From: Epiperipatus broadwayi
Taxonomy: Eukaryota > Onychophora > Udeonychophora > Euonychophora > Peripatidae
Length of the DNA: 64,000 nt
Assembly (NCBI GenBank): GCA_028023455.1
Contig: JAQFVV010000056.1
Location: forward strand, 5,663,717-5,727,716
Direction: 5' to 3'
Shown: positions 33,900 to 45,679 of the stretch, in pieces
Position numbering within the stretch: the stretch's first letter is position 1
How the letters are laid out: each line of letters opens with the position of its first letter
Notes under the pieces: model-generated
Told to the model about the DNA's origin: nothing
Databases searched by the model: none
Seen by the model: only the letters and a program-made list of their open reading frames with translations
Made by a program: the position numbers and the translations under genes

Positions 33900-33989
33900 C
33901 CAACGAAACAGATAGTGAATTCTGACTCTTTTGATGCTTATGTAAATATACGCTTGTACAGCTCCATCTATTGAATATATATATAATTA

Positions 33990-36890
33990 CAACTGTTTAG
34001 AAAAAAGTAATTATTTTTGCTTTAGTGCAATCTAAAATCTAAAATGATTAATAGTTTAACTTATTCTGTGTAATAATTCTTAATTTGTTTTTTTTTTTTT
34101 TTTACATACAAAGATATAAACATAGAGAAAGATATATATGAAACATTTTTCTTACATTCAAATATAACAATAAATTTGAAAATACCCGTTAATACATAAA
34201 AAATGTAGTTGATTATATAAAAAACTTCTGATATATAGAAAAATAAATTTTTGTATGTAATATAATAGAAAATTCGCGGAGAAATCTATTTATCTAACAG
34301 ATAAAAAAATAATATTGATCAAAGAGATACTGGTGTGAAATCATTTTGAACTAAAAATATATACGTTAAGAATTAAATTCAGATTTATTTATTCAAAATA
34401 AGCAGATGGTATAAAAGTACTATTACAGTAACAAAAAAAAAGAGAAAGAGAGAAATAAAACAAACCTATATCACCAATTATGTTTAAAAAGATTTATGTC
34501 AAAAATCATATAGGGGAAAAAATAATGATTTCCTTTTTCTTAATTTAACAGGTAATATTCAACCTTATTAAAATAGTTATTATTATTTTAAACTCATATG
34601 TGATGGAATTCTTACAATCCAAACAACTGTGGCTCTTCGTGATCTACTAACAATGCTTGGGGCACAAACATACAAGGGATAAAAAGCACCAATACAACGG
34701 TTTTAATTGAATCCATTTATATAATTTAAGTTTCCTGTATTCTGACTAATATTCTACTCAGACGGAAAAAAGAAAGACAATTGAGCGAAATTTAATAGAA
34801 CACAAACATACACATAATTTTCATATTAAAAATATATGATTAAGTAAAAATAAAATTAGTTTTCTCAAGTTCGGGAAAAAATATAAAAAATTAATAAACG
34901 AAAGGATGAACACGAGGAGGAGAAACTCTTTATAGCTGTTTAATATAATTTTCCCACTATTAATTTATTACTGGAAGCTAAGGAAATGAATTATTACTTC
35001 CTTACAGAACATCTCTTACGCGTCACATCAAAAATAATCAATCAAAGTTCTATTAAACCTTCAATATTCAAATTTTTTCTAACTTTTAATCTTATATTCA
35101 TCAAACCACCCACAAAGACACACACATATTTACACACATTCATATATGGTTTACAAAAACAATATAGCATCTCAATTTCATCAAATTATTTTTTTTATAT
35201 ACTAAATTTCTATCAAATAAAAAAAATATCAACATTTATTTTTTTCACTCTCTCATCGTGCCGTACAAATTTCACAGAGATATTTTGTTGTTTTAAATTA
35301 TAACGAAATGACTATATACTTGGGAGGTTATGTGATATTCAAAAACTCAAGCCGCAAACACATTAAGCCCAATAAAACTGGTCAAATGAATTTTATTTTC
35401 TTTATTTGAATCAATATTAACATATTCATAATTTCTTGTTATTTTTTTTTTTACATACAATGTGAATTCTAATCCAATTTTATAGCAAACTATGATGAAA
35501 GTTAATAAAAATTAAGGTGTGAATCTTAATAGCTTAATTTAAGATTTGACAGTGCTTGGATGACTATCAACTTAAGAATGTAAATAATTTAAATACTTCA
35601 GTAGTTTTATAAGAGGAAAAGTGGACTTAGATGTAGAGGTATTATACATATTCCAATGTGATGCAGCAAGTAAGAAGATAGAGTATTTCTCTTCAGGAAT
35701 ATAACTACAACAACTAAGATGAATATAGGATGTTATTTTATCTAATTTATTGTATAGAAGTGATACTTGAATACCCTATCAATGTAATATAAAGGTATTA
35801 CAAAATATTTCATTTAAAGATGCTCCATAAAATTTTAAAAATACAATGTCAAGATCATAAAACCAATCAATATGTTCTTCAACTTGCTGAAAGTGATATT
35901 ATTGAGACCATTATAAAATTATACCTTCACTGAACTGGATATGTAAAATGAATAAACAATGTAAAAACTCATAAAAGGTATTTTATGGTGAACTAAGTTA
36001 TGGTTTTCATGGAAGAGATAGACTCTATCTAAATTATAAGATTATCTCAAGGGCATTCTAATAGAGTAATGTCAGTTGGTTCCAGTAAGAATTTATGGCA
36101 AGTAATAGAAACAGTGAAAATCTATAAATAGGCACATTGTTGAAGTATTTTCCAAAGGAAAGTTTTCTGCTGAAAAATTAAAAAAAAAACCCAATATTTT
36201 AAAAATATCAAGTAGCAAAAATATGAATCAGCAAGTTTTATATGTGGATTATTTGTGTTTCACAGATTGGTTTCATTACAAAACTCATTTCTAGAGCTTT
36301 TTTTTTTTTTTTTTCATTTTTTCAATCTTTTTTTTTTTTTTTGGAATTTAATGCCCATATTCATTTATGAGTTGCTATTAATCTATAATATAGATACTAA
36401 GTAGAATTCTAAGAGACAATAAAGACTAAAAAAGACAGACTTCTTACAATGGCATGTTAGAAAAAAAAAGATGAAACTTGATAAAGATTTTATATTTGAA
36501 TATAAAACAAAAAGTATAATCAGTAGTCAGAAAAAAATATACTTATGTATAATCTTTAGATTTTTCAACCTCATTTTAAATTTAATACTTATTAAAATAA
36601 AGATTACTGGTTCAATTTTCATACTAAACCACCCCTGATCAAATCAGCAATATATAAAAAAGAGAAAAAAAAATTAGCACTTGAAACATTCCATACTAAT
36701 CTGTGCATTATTACTAACAGAATTTATTTAGATAAATAAAAATAAATTTTTCTAAAGCAATTACCAATTCAATTAGATGATGGAAACAATCCAAGAAATA
36801 ACAAGAAGTATAATACTATCATTAAAAACTTTCAAATATGGTAATCATTAATTCAAAATAAATACATACTAAATGTATATATATATATAT
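33990..36890. other. AT-rich sequence, no gene supported
   Basis: A 105-codon plus frame at 34986-35303 is rich in F, I, S and T with no motif and is not accepted. Long T-runs occur near 36299-36345. No structured repeats seen. Confidence 0.5.
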
Positions 36891-36894
36891 TATA

Positions 36895-37720
36895 ACGGTC
36901 GGGCAAAATTTGGTATTGTGTTCTTACCGTAACTGCCATGCACGGGCGCCACCAGGCCATTTGAACCTGGAAAATTTATATAGTAGGCAGATACTTATTG
37001 TTAAGATCCAATTTTATTTTATATTGACTGTTATGCCCCAGTCATTAGCTCATAGAGCAGCAAAGATAGTATATATTTTAATTTTAAAGAAACAAAGATA
37101 ATAAAAAAATAAGAATAAGCCACTGCTAAATTAACAATACACGGAAACATTTATTTCACACATAAAAAATTAGCATTTATTTTTGTATAACTTTTACTTT
37201 AGAATTTGATTTACATTTTAACTTTTTATTTTAGAAGTTCGCACAGATGAATTCAATATTTTATTAGAGTGTCGAGTATGGATAGACTACATAGATTGCA
37301 CTTGAAAAAGAAAATATTCTATATCCCTTATTTAACCCTAGGCCAAAAGTTCACAGTCAAACTAACGCCAATCTATCTGATATATCGATGTATTCAATGC
37401 AACATGAATACGACAGCACAATACCATACTGTCAGAAATGTACATCTGAACAGCATGGTTATAGAAGAAATTGTCCCTCATCCAGTACAGGAATGCTACA
37501 TCTGTCTGGCGAGAAGAACAATACAAAAAAAAACTCCATAGGAAGGGATTGTGGTCCTTTTTGCCGACTTACAATCCCATTCCATAGGCTAAAGGGGTGA
37601 TCCAAGGAGCAGGGAATACCATCTGACTCTGATGGTCAATAAGAAATAGGCTTATTTTGCCCAAGTGTGGCGTATAATGTGATCCTGCACATAGCGGATC
37701 TTCATGCTACATTTACTAAT
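36895..37720 (+). pseudogene. Decayed element fragment with zinc-knuckle-like motif
   Basis: GC-richer than its surroundings. In the frame at 37388-37600, CQKCTSEQHGYRRNC gives C-x2-C-x4-H-x5-C, one residue longer than the retroviral/LINE zinc knuckle (C-x2-C-x4-H-x4-C). In the overlapping frame 37269-37541, ECYICLARR could belong to a second knuckle. This suggests a damaged Gag-like or LINE ORF1 segment, but no RT is nearby. The first 100 bases (GGTCGGGCAAAATTTGG, then CATGCACGGGCGCCACCAGG) have CpG-rich words absent nearby. The assignment is tentative. Confidence 0.35.
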
Positions 37721-38089
37721 TACACCGATACATCCAACCCATTAACCCAATTTAACTGCAAAACAAATAACCCAAGATCAACCCTCCCTTTAATTAAACT
37801 AACATAACTTTATGATCTATGCAGCCATCCACACCCAACTTAAATTTAACATTTATTAAAAGTTTAACTTAACAGAAAAAAAAAATCATAATAAACACTT
37901 AAAAGAAAAAAAAATTAATGGAAATGATTTTAAAACTACATATGATAAAGTAATTATTAATAAATGATTTGGTTTGGTCAGATAGGAATTTATATTTATA
38001 TTTAAATACTGGAAAAGTTTTATAGTTAAAGTTCATTAGTTATATAAAGTTCTTATGGTTTTAAAAGAGAAAGTCCATACTTTTTAGTT

Positions 38090-38340
38090 GCTTGTAATTT
38101 GGATCCCTTTGTTTCTAATTCCCACGACATCCTGGGGAGACCGGTATGCTGTTTGCCATTCTATTGGTATTCATCCAGAGGTCCTTTACTGTAGCTGGTA
38201 TAGTTCTTTGCAGGATTTTATTCCAGGACCCTGATGTCTTAGGGTCCGCAATATAGGAAAACGATATTTCATTTCTTTTTTTAGAAAAACTGAAGGGATT
38301 GAAAGTGCATCTTTTCAATCCCTTCTCTTCAACTCTCCCA
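38090..38340 (-). other. GC-richer fragment, unrecognised, with 13-bp hairpin
   Basis: A 67-codon minus frame (38115-38318) is protein-like (SGSWNKILQRTIPATVKDLW) but matches no family I know. A perfect hairpin lies at 38292-38325 (GAAGGGATTGAAA / TTTCAATCCCTTC, 8-base loop). Possibly another decayed transposon protein. Confidence 0.3.
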
Positions 38341-39435
38341 GACTTAACACATATAGCACACCTAATAATTTATTTCCAATCTTTTCCTTTTTATATTAAA
38401 ATTGCGGATTGACTGGACATGACATCATGATGATGATTCTTTCACTGTGGTCCATTTCCTGAGGGATTTTTTTATTGGCTATTCTGTTTTTTTTGTTTTT
38501 CTCTCCTATCTGACCTTTAATTATAAATTTTGAGATGCCCAAGGGCTAGTTTACTTAAGACTAATTAAAAATAATCATTTCCATTTTTAGCCTTTTTACA
38601 CAATAGAATTAATTACATTTTGTATATTTTTAAAGATATATTTTTATCTTTAAATCCAAGTTTTTTCTTAAAATTTAGTTTTAGAATACTTTTTTTCTTT
38701 TTTAATAAAGTTTTCTTTTAATAATTTTCCATCTGTGCGATTTTATATATATACGAGTTTAGATGACTTTTAATTTTCAATTTTTAAAAACAAATTTTTA
38801 TTTGCGAACACTTTATTTTTAATTTCTAATTTTACTTATTATAATAATGTAACAGCATGTGTGCCTGTTACAATATATATAAAAGCTTGGTTTAATACTT
38901 TAACAGCATGGTATGCTAAGCAAAGCATCTTTTCTTTATATACATTTTATATATATTTATTTTAAATTACATTGTTCTAAAAAAGTTTTTAAAAGATTGA
39001 AGTTACATAATTCTAAGTAAATGATGAGATCATTATAGTCTATGATGTACATAATATTTTTACCTATATAATTCCAAAAATCACTTAATAATGTCATAGA
39101 CTAAACTTACAATTTTCCAAGCTAATTATTATAGTAAAGAATATTATTTTTCATACTTTTGTATGCCAGCAGAAACTAATATGCTTCATAAATAAAGCTA
39201 TATAAATTGCATAGATTAAAATTCTTAAAATAATTTAGTATATGTTTTCAAATCAATTGTTGATTTGTCATATATTTGCCAACATAGACAAATAAAATCA
39301 TTATATTTTCCAAATATATGGTACATAGTTTATTTTTTCATATAAAAGATTTAACCTGTACATAAATAATGATCAAGAAAAACTTTGATATTTTGTATAC
39401 AATAAATTAAAAATAAATTTCAAGTGTGACTATAT
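38341..39435. other. AT-rich sequence, nothing recognised
   Basis: No open frames of note and no repeats with definable ends. Confidence 0.5.
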
Positions 39436-39439
39436 AGAT

Positions 39440-39690
39440 TTTGAATTTTTTTTCCTTTCAGCACTTATAAAATAAAGCCTGATTAGAGCTATTGGTAAGC
39501 TCCATCTAGTGGTCATTTAAATGCAAGCTTAAAAGCAAGTTACAAAATTTATGACTTGTTTTATTAATTATTATATATTGAAGTGGTAAATCTGTGGTAC
39601 ATATTTAACTTCACTGCCTGATGACATTACATACCTTTAAAGTAGGGTTTGAACCTGTTATGTGTTTATTTGGTCATCCAGGAATGTTAA
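39440..39690 (+). repeat. Solo fragment of the retrozyme-like family (third subfamily)
   Basis: ATTGGTAAGCTCCATCTAGT and AAGCTTAAAAGCAAGTTACA match the array at 53.8-55 kb, followed by diverged sequence reaching a GGGTTTGAAC word. The ribozyme part is not present, so this is a partial unit. Confidence 0.7.
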
Positions 39691-39959
39691 GCACGCACAT
39701 ATACACATATCACTTCCACATTGTTTATTTAAGAAAAAGGTTATGTGTAACCAGTTAAATTATTATTTTAGCTTAAGTATATTTTATTTTCAAGCTTGTA
39801 AATTCCCTTCATTTAAATAATTGTGTATGTGCGTATATGTATTACAGATATAAAAATAAATACAATTAATGTAGAGCTAAAGCAATGCCAGAAATTCTAA
39901 AAAAATATTATTACAATTTTAAAATGTCAAAAATACGTTTAAATAATCTGCTTTCTGGA

Positions 39960-40290
39960 ACATATTGTTTACATCTTCCAATATTGCTAAATTTCAAGTA
40001 TAGGAGGAGCAGAAGTTCTAGGAACGCGCAAAAGGAGTTCAAATGACTCTTCTCTCTGGTATTTGTGTAGAGAGTGGTAATAAAATGGACTGTGAGTAAA
40101 AGGAATTTGCCTCCCTGATCTTAAATCGCCTCTGTCCTGCCTCCCTGCTATGCCATCGCTGCTTGAAAACTGTTGTGCTTAATTATAAAAGAATATTGGA
40201 AGATGCCTACCATTATTTTATTAATATTGTGCCTTCGTGTCCAAACTTCGTGTAGTTATCTTAAATGGCCGCCATAAATAATAAAGGTAA
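39960..40290 (+). promoter_or_regulatory. Candidate promoter and first coding exon of a host gene
   Basis: CpG-containing, GC-richer sequence unlike its AT-rich surroundings. At 40265 an ATG in strong start context (A at -3, G at +4) begins ATG GCC GCC ATA AAT AAT AAA G and runs directly into a GTAATC splice-donor-like site at 40287. This would encode M-A-A-I-N-N-K and leave a phase-1 intron. No acceptor or second exon was found in the window, so the intron would be long, or this is chance. No gene identity can be given. Confidence 0.3.
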
Positions 40291-42220
40291 TCCGTTTTGC
40301 CGAAGAATAAACTCTTAATTTTCCTCACTTCATTTCTGTCCTAAATCTTAATTGTAATCAGAATGTAACTTTTATTTATTTGGTAAATGACTGTGAATTA
40401 ATTATCATTAAATTTATGATTTTCTCTTAAGTTTTCAACTCGTTCTTTGAAACGCTAAGCACAGAATTATGTACTTAAACCTATCATTAGTTTTTAAAGT
40501 TTCACACTCTAATTATTTTATTTCATGCGGCAAAACTTATTTTAAATATATCTCTTATTAAATTAGTTTTAGTATGCTAATGTTTTAATCTAGCGAACTT
40601 ATATTATTTCAATCATCATTCCAATATTTTGGAATGTTTAATTAGTTTAAACGTAAAATTTCTTATTGAACGCTGTTCGCTCGGTTAAATATTTTGAAAT
40701 TATGGTTAATGGCGGATTGTTTAAAAATCATATCACTATCGATATTTAAATGCAATTTATGTTCTTTTAATAAACTTGATTATTAATATACTTAATAACT
40801 ATTTATTATTTATATGCCATTAAGAGTTAAATTGCTTATAATGTATTGTCGTTTAAAATACTTGGACTTGTTAAATAGGAAAATAATATTTTTCCCTCTT
40901 CTATATTCGACATCCTAAATTTATTAAAGTTATACGTACGATGCTGAGTGGGTTATTATTTTATCATGGCGTTACGCATGCTATTATTGCTTTATATAAG
41001 CTTAAATTATTTCATTAGTCATTGAAGACTTAAGCCATATTCGCGTTGCTTACTTATGATAGCATTTAAAGAATTATATTTTGCTTTATCATATTTACTC
41101 ATCCGAAATCTGGATTTTCTTCACGTAACTTGTATAGGAATGAAGTTTGATATAACCGATCTCAAGATAAGCATTAGAGTATTAAGGCTCTGCATGTGAC
41201 ACGTTGGAGGGTGTGCCATGGAATCCTTACCACTCATATTTTCGAATATAGCCTTGTGATAAATACAAGCGGAATCATATATGTGATAAAGTCTTCCAGT
41301 CTAAAGACAGACATCTTCTCCATTTTACGCTATTATTATAAGTCAGCACTGCGAGTTCGTTTATGTATAGTTCTCATATTAACTATAAGACGTAGCGCAG
41401 TGATGTTTGTAAACCACTCATTTTATAATTAGTCGAATATTTTAGGATTGTCATAGTAAAGTTAATTTAGGCTAACCCATTCCTCATTTGTACAGGTCCA
41501 AATATGCTCATAAACAATAAATTGTTAAGTATCATATCAAGAGTAAAACTCTCTTTAGAGATGAATTTGTAAACACCCTTATCATTACTTTAAAGTAATG
41601 GTTACAGCATTGATAACATTGATTTATTATTATCTATAACTTATTAGCATACTAAATCAGTTGCTTATATGCAAAGTAAACCGCATTAAATCTGTGCTAT
41701 GTTTTTCTAATGTAAATTAAATTGTTTATATTTATTAAATTATTATGTTTTAATAATTACTCATTCGTTTGTGTCTTACTGAATCTCATTCATTGAATTC
41801 CATTTAATATTTATAAATAATATTAATCTTATTTAGAAGTTATAACATTATCTTAAATAAACATTTATCTCTGAGTTATTCTGTCTTTGCTCATTCTGGA
41901 TGGATACTAATTTTATAATTCATGTTTCTTTTGCAATGCTAGCTGTGTGCAATTTATTTAGTCTTATAGATTTTCCTTTATATAAGATATTTGATTGAGC
42001 CAAGATTTGATATTATTTATTACATTAATTACCCTATAGATCTCGTGTTTCTCTGCTGTGTCTCTGGGACCAGAATGAATGAAATTTCAGGTTATCATCA
42101 GAAGTGTTGTTAATAAAGTTATAGTTTTAGAGAAGAGCAAATAGGGCAGAATTCATGATTGCTCCTGACCTGTGTATCTCGGGCATGAGTGGATTTAGGG
42201 TACTTTTGCTTAGATTCTAA
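40291..42220. other. Non-repetitive, slightly CpG-richer region, no gene called
   Basis: More complex than most of the window, with scattered CpG. A 78-codon frame at 41196-41432 has no recognisable motif. If 40265 is a true exon, this would be the start of its first intron. Confidence 0.4.
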
Positions 42221-42227
42221 ACCTTGT

Positions 42228-42253
42228 TAAATTAACATACAATTCTGACCGGT

Positions 42254-42287
<34 letters not shown>

Positions 42288-42305
42288 CATACAATTCTGA
42301 CCGGT

Positions 42306-42335
<30 letters not shown>
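42228..42335. repeat. 54-bp tandem duplication ending in (TA)n
   Basis: ATTAACATACAATTCTGACC GGTACAA followed by a TA tract occurs twice back-to-back. Confidence 0.85.
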
Positions 42336-42338
<3 letters not shown>

Positions 42339-42339
42339 G

Positions 42340-43322
42340 TCAAATGAGCTATATTAGTTTAGAAAGTTTCCTTTGCATGCTTTATTTTCTTGTTAACTTT
42401 GCAAAAATTTACCAGAAATTTAAATTTAGATATTAAATTATAAGATGCGCTGTCATAGGTTTTCTAATGCTTAAAGCAAGCTGTCTACCAATGTTATGCA
42501 GGATAAAATACTAATTTGTAGAAAAACATTTATTATATCTAATTATTTATTTAAATTCCTCCATACCATTTGTATTTCAAAAGTTTCATTATCCTAGATA
42601 TGTGACAATTATCCCTAACATCTTGAAATCCAGATAAATTGCTTGTACTGCTGATGGCTTTGGCAGATCTTGCAACAAGTCATTACAAATTTGATGTAAC
42701 AAATCAAGGTGATCATAATTAAAATGGAGATAGGAACCAGTGAGTGATAATAATCATGATGAAAATTACATAAATAAAACTGTGCTATTGCACTGATTTT
42801 GTATATTGATATAATGCAGCAGATTCAACCATAAAATGTAATATCTCAGCATAATCATAGCAATTGCACTGAATATTCTGGTTCTCATCACCATGAGAAA
42901 AATAATAAAGACTGGAATTATTATTTTTTTGCTTCTTTCTATTTTATTTATTACCAATTTATTCAGTATTTGATTAACTTTTAGTTTTGACATGTTTATG
43001 TGATTATTAAAACATTGCTGGAAGTAGGAATACATAAACACGTTTATATTTCTTTTCCTCATTACTTATAAGTAGCTGACTTATTTGACCAAAAAGTTTA
43101 AACCTTGACGTGTTTCAAAATTCATTCGATATACCCACTATATTAACTATTTTGAGATATCATTATCACTTGGTCTAAGTCTAAAACTGCCAAAGTATGA
43201 TTAAGTAGGATTATAAAAAATATTTAGTATAAATTTTCTACTTCATTTACAAAAAATAAATATAAAAAAAAATAAAAAATTGAACCCATAAATGAACCTT
43301 ATATAGTGCTTTATATATATAT
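42340..43322. other. AT-rich sequence up to the LTR element
   Basis: A 98-codon minus frame (42766-43062) is hydrophobic and low-complexity and is not accepted. The region ends in a short TA tract that the LTR element abuts. Confidence 0.5.
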
Positions 43323-45274
43323 TGTGAGAGTACCATATGAGCCTCACCTAAAACAATTTGTGTTTCTTTGTGAATTTAACTGTGCCTATATCGAATCAAC
43401 AGATATAAATAACTTACACCTATCTTAAGCTTTTCATGTATCAGCTATATATATATATAGACTAGTTAGTATTAAAAGAATAATTCTAAAAATGAATAAT
43501 TCTAGTTTATTTATACACACACATAAATAAAATGTTTCTAACTGATAGTATTTTTTTTTGTTAATATAAAAACTTGACACTTGACAAAGCCTTAAGTCAA
43601 CATTGCATTTTTATCAGTTGAAACAAAGGAAATAAATGTTTGGGGTTCATTACAAATTGTATATTTTAAACAATAGAGCATGAGCATGATTATGTGATAT
43701 CCTTGCTGAAATTAATCCAGTATAAAAATGAACTAATATTGTTATAACAAAAATCTTCTATTTAGTTATCAAGGCAAGAACTACGTTTGTAAATTTAAAT
43801 GTGTTCGAATTTAGAACACATTTAAGAAAAATTAAAAAAAAGAAGATTCAATATTTTAAAACCTGCTTCAAGTAATTAATTTACTGCCTTTGAATATTAT
43901 AAAGAACTATAAAAAAATAATCATTGTAATTAACAAGGTTATAAAAGTTATCAACGTCTTCGAAATGAGCTTTCAAAATATAAATTTAAGAAGACAAAAA
44001 TTTATAAAGATGATCTTTGGCTAGATAATTTATGCCAGAGATTTCTGCTGATGTTTTAAACCTGAACATGTAAATTTATTCCTACTTAAGTAATGCCTAA
44101 AATATAATCATCGTAATTCTCATTTAAAAAGCTGCTTTAATATTGGAGTATTATATTGAAGAAGATGTTAAATATTTTATTACATAAATATTTAAAGAAT
44201 GAATATCTGGATTGCCTCTTCGAAGGATGATCAATGAACTTTATGTTTCAACATTCATCATCATTTTATTTCATCTAAGGAGGGATATAAAACCGCATTC
44301 TTTCTCGTCTTGGATTACTTCATTGTATAATTCAAGAACTCTTAAACTTTATTTCCTTTGTGGATAATTATATTTACTTAGAAAAATTACTTCGTATATT
44401 AAAGTGGAGAACTGATAAGATGAACACTTTATTTTTTTTATTTATTTAATAAAATTTAGATGTTGATATTTTGATATATACTCTGATGGAAATGACAGCT
44501 GACTAAGGTAAACGTTTTTAAATTATTTCAATGTGGAAGTAAGTGTTATTATATTCCAAATTGAATCTTACATGACAATTAACATAATATATTTTTAAAC
44601 ACACATAACTAATATCAGAATACATTTTATTATTAATCTAGGGTGAATGGATATTATCATATATAGACATATAATACACACTGAATTATTTTAATGACAC
44701 AATAGGTACATTTATAATGTATCATGTGTATTTATTATACGCATGATTTTAAATTATATATATATATGTAAATAATTACATTATTTTTTTTTTTGAATAT
44801 TAAATAATTTATTAGTGTATATAAGCACAGATTATAATTCTAAATTTTAATGTTTTTATGTGATAATATTTTGTTTTTTATTACTGATTAAAATGTGTTA
44901 AACTTGATTTTAAAATTAAACAGGTCTCGTTTGTTTATTTTATTTAGTCTTTTATAAAACCAATAATTACAAATATACATACTCATGCATATATATTTTG
45001 AATCAACTTAGTAATTTAATATTTATAAGAAAGTTATATATAGCTTATATTAAATTTATTATTACTATGGGATATTTGTGGAAATGCCTGAAGAGAGTCG
45101 ATTGCAAATTTCTACTCTGAGCACGAATTCCGAGAATAACGAGGTTATTAATAGAGGAGTGAATTGGATTATATTTTAAATAACATCATCCATGGCATTC
45201 TATAAAAAGACTCAAAGTCCGACTATAGTTAGATGCGACTTCCTCGAGTCCTGAAAAGGATCGTCCCGTTATAC
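43323..45274 (+). repeat. 5' LTR
   Basis: About 1,950 bp, matching 51787-53804 nearly base for base. Ends ...TGTCCCGTTATA-like, immediately before CATGGCGCCC. Contains an internal TA tract near 43447-43460. A promoter should lie here, but no TATA box can be singled out in such AT-rich sequence. Confidence 0.92.
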
Positions 45275-45339
45275 ATGGCGCCCATACTTAAGGCTTGAAA
45301 AGGATTGTCCCATAATACATGGCGCCCATACTTAAGGCA
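45252..45339 (+). promoter_or_regulatory. Primer-binding site, tandemly duplicated
   Basis: TGGCGCCCATACTTAAGGC at 45276-45294, starting a few bases after the LTR end, is in the right place for a tRNA primer-binding site and begins TGGCGCCC as in tRNA-Lys-type sites. The 44-bp block 45252-45295 (LTR end plus this site) is repeated at 45296-45339 with four or five changes, giving a second copy at 45320-45338. Confidence 0.75.
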
Positions 45340-45679
45340 TGAAACAGTAGTTTTCCATTGGTTAAATCCATAGTTTAAAAAAATAAATAAATATATGAGT
45401 ATGTTGTGAATTGGTAAAAACGCTGAATAATAAATAATAGCGACCTTGAAATAAAATAAACCGTAGCAAACAGATAAATCAGTCGCTTTAAAATAAATAA
45501 ATAAATACAATTATAATTTGGGCATTAAAATATATATTATAACAACATCTTATAAAAGTAGGAAAATAGAATTACATTTAAGGGCATAAGCACAGCATGA
45601 TATCTTATGGCATATATCAAATTATTACTTTGAAAGGAAAGTAACTTATATATATATAACTTTAAATTTTTTTTCGTTA
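45340..45679 (+). other. Retroelement leader between PBS and gag
   Basis: AT-rich untranslated leader. The minus-strand frame at 45229-45510 is a shadow. Confidence 0.6.

Larger units (their letters stand above)
32491..33975. repeat. Retrozyme-like tandem array 1 (~410-bp unit, 1 minus + 3 plus)
   Basis: One unit with the ribozyme on the minus strand (32491-~32765) meets, head-to-head, three direct units with the ribozyme on the plus strand (from ~32766). The core sequence CTGATGA starts at 33032, 33445 and 33854, a period of 413 and 409 bases. Units share words such as CATGCTTGCAAACTGATA and GTTTAGATCTAGTTTCTTAT. The outer edges are TA tracts (32478-32490; ~33977-33985). Every unit holds a hammerhead-like motif. 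There is no coding capacity; the 65-codon frame at 33169 is incidental. Confidence 0.9.

Noticed and set aside
32491-33975. Array 1 as a CRISPR array
   Set aside because: Units are ~410 bp with no short repeat and unique spacer layout, and the setting is eukaryotic.
34986-35303. 105-codon plus frame
   Set aside because: Phe/Ile/Ser/Thr-rich, no motif, no supporting context; consistent with chance in low-complexity sequence.
42766-43062. 98-codon hydrophobic minus frame as a membrane protein
   Set aside because: Hydrophobicity follows from A/T-rich codons; no family pattern or conserved neighbours.
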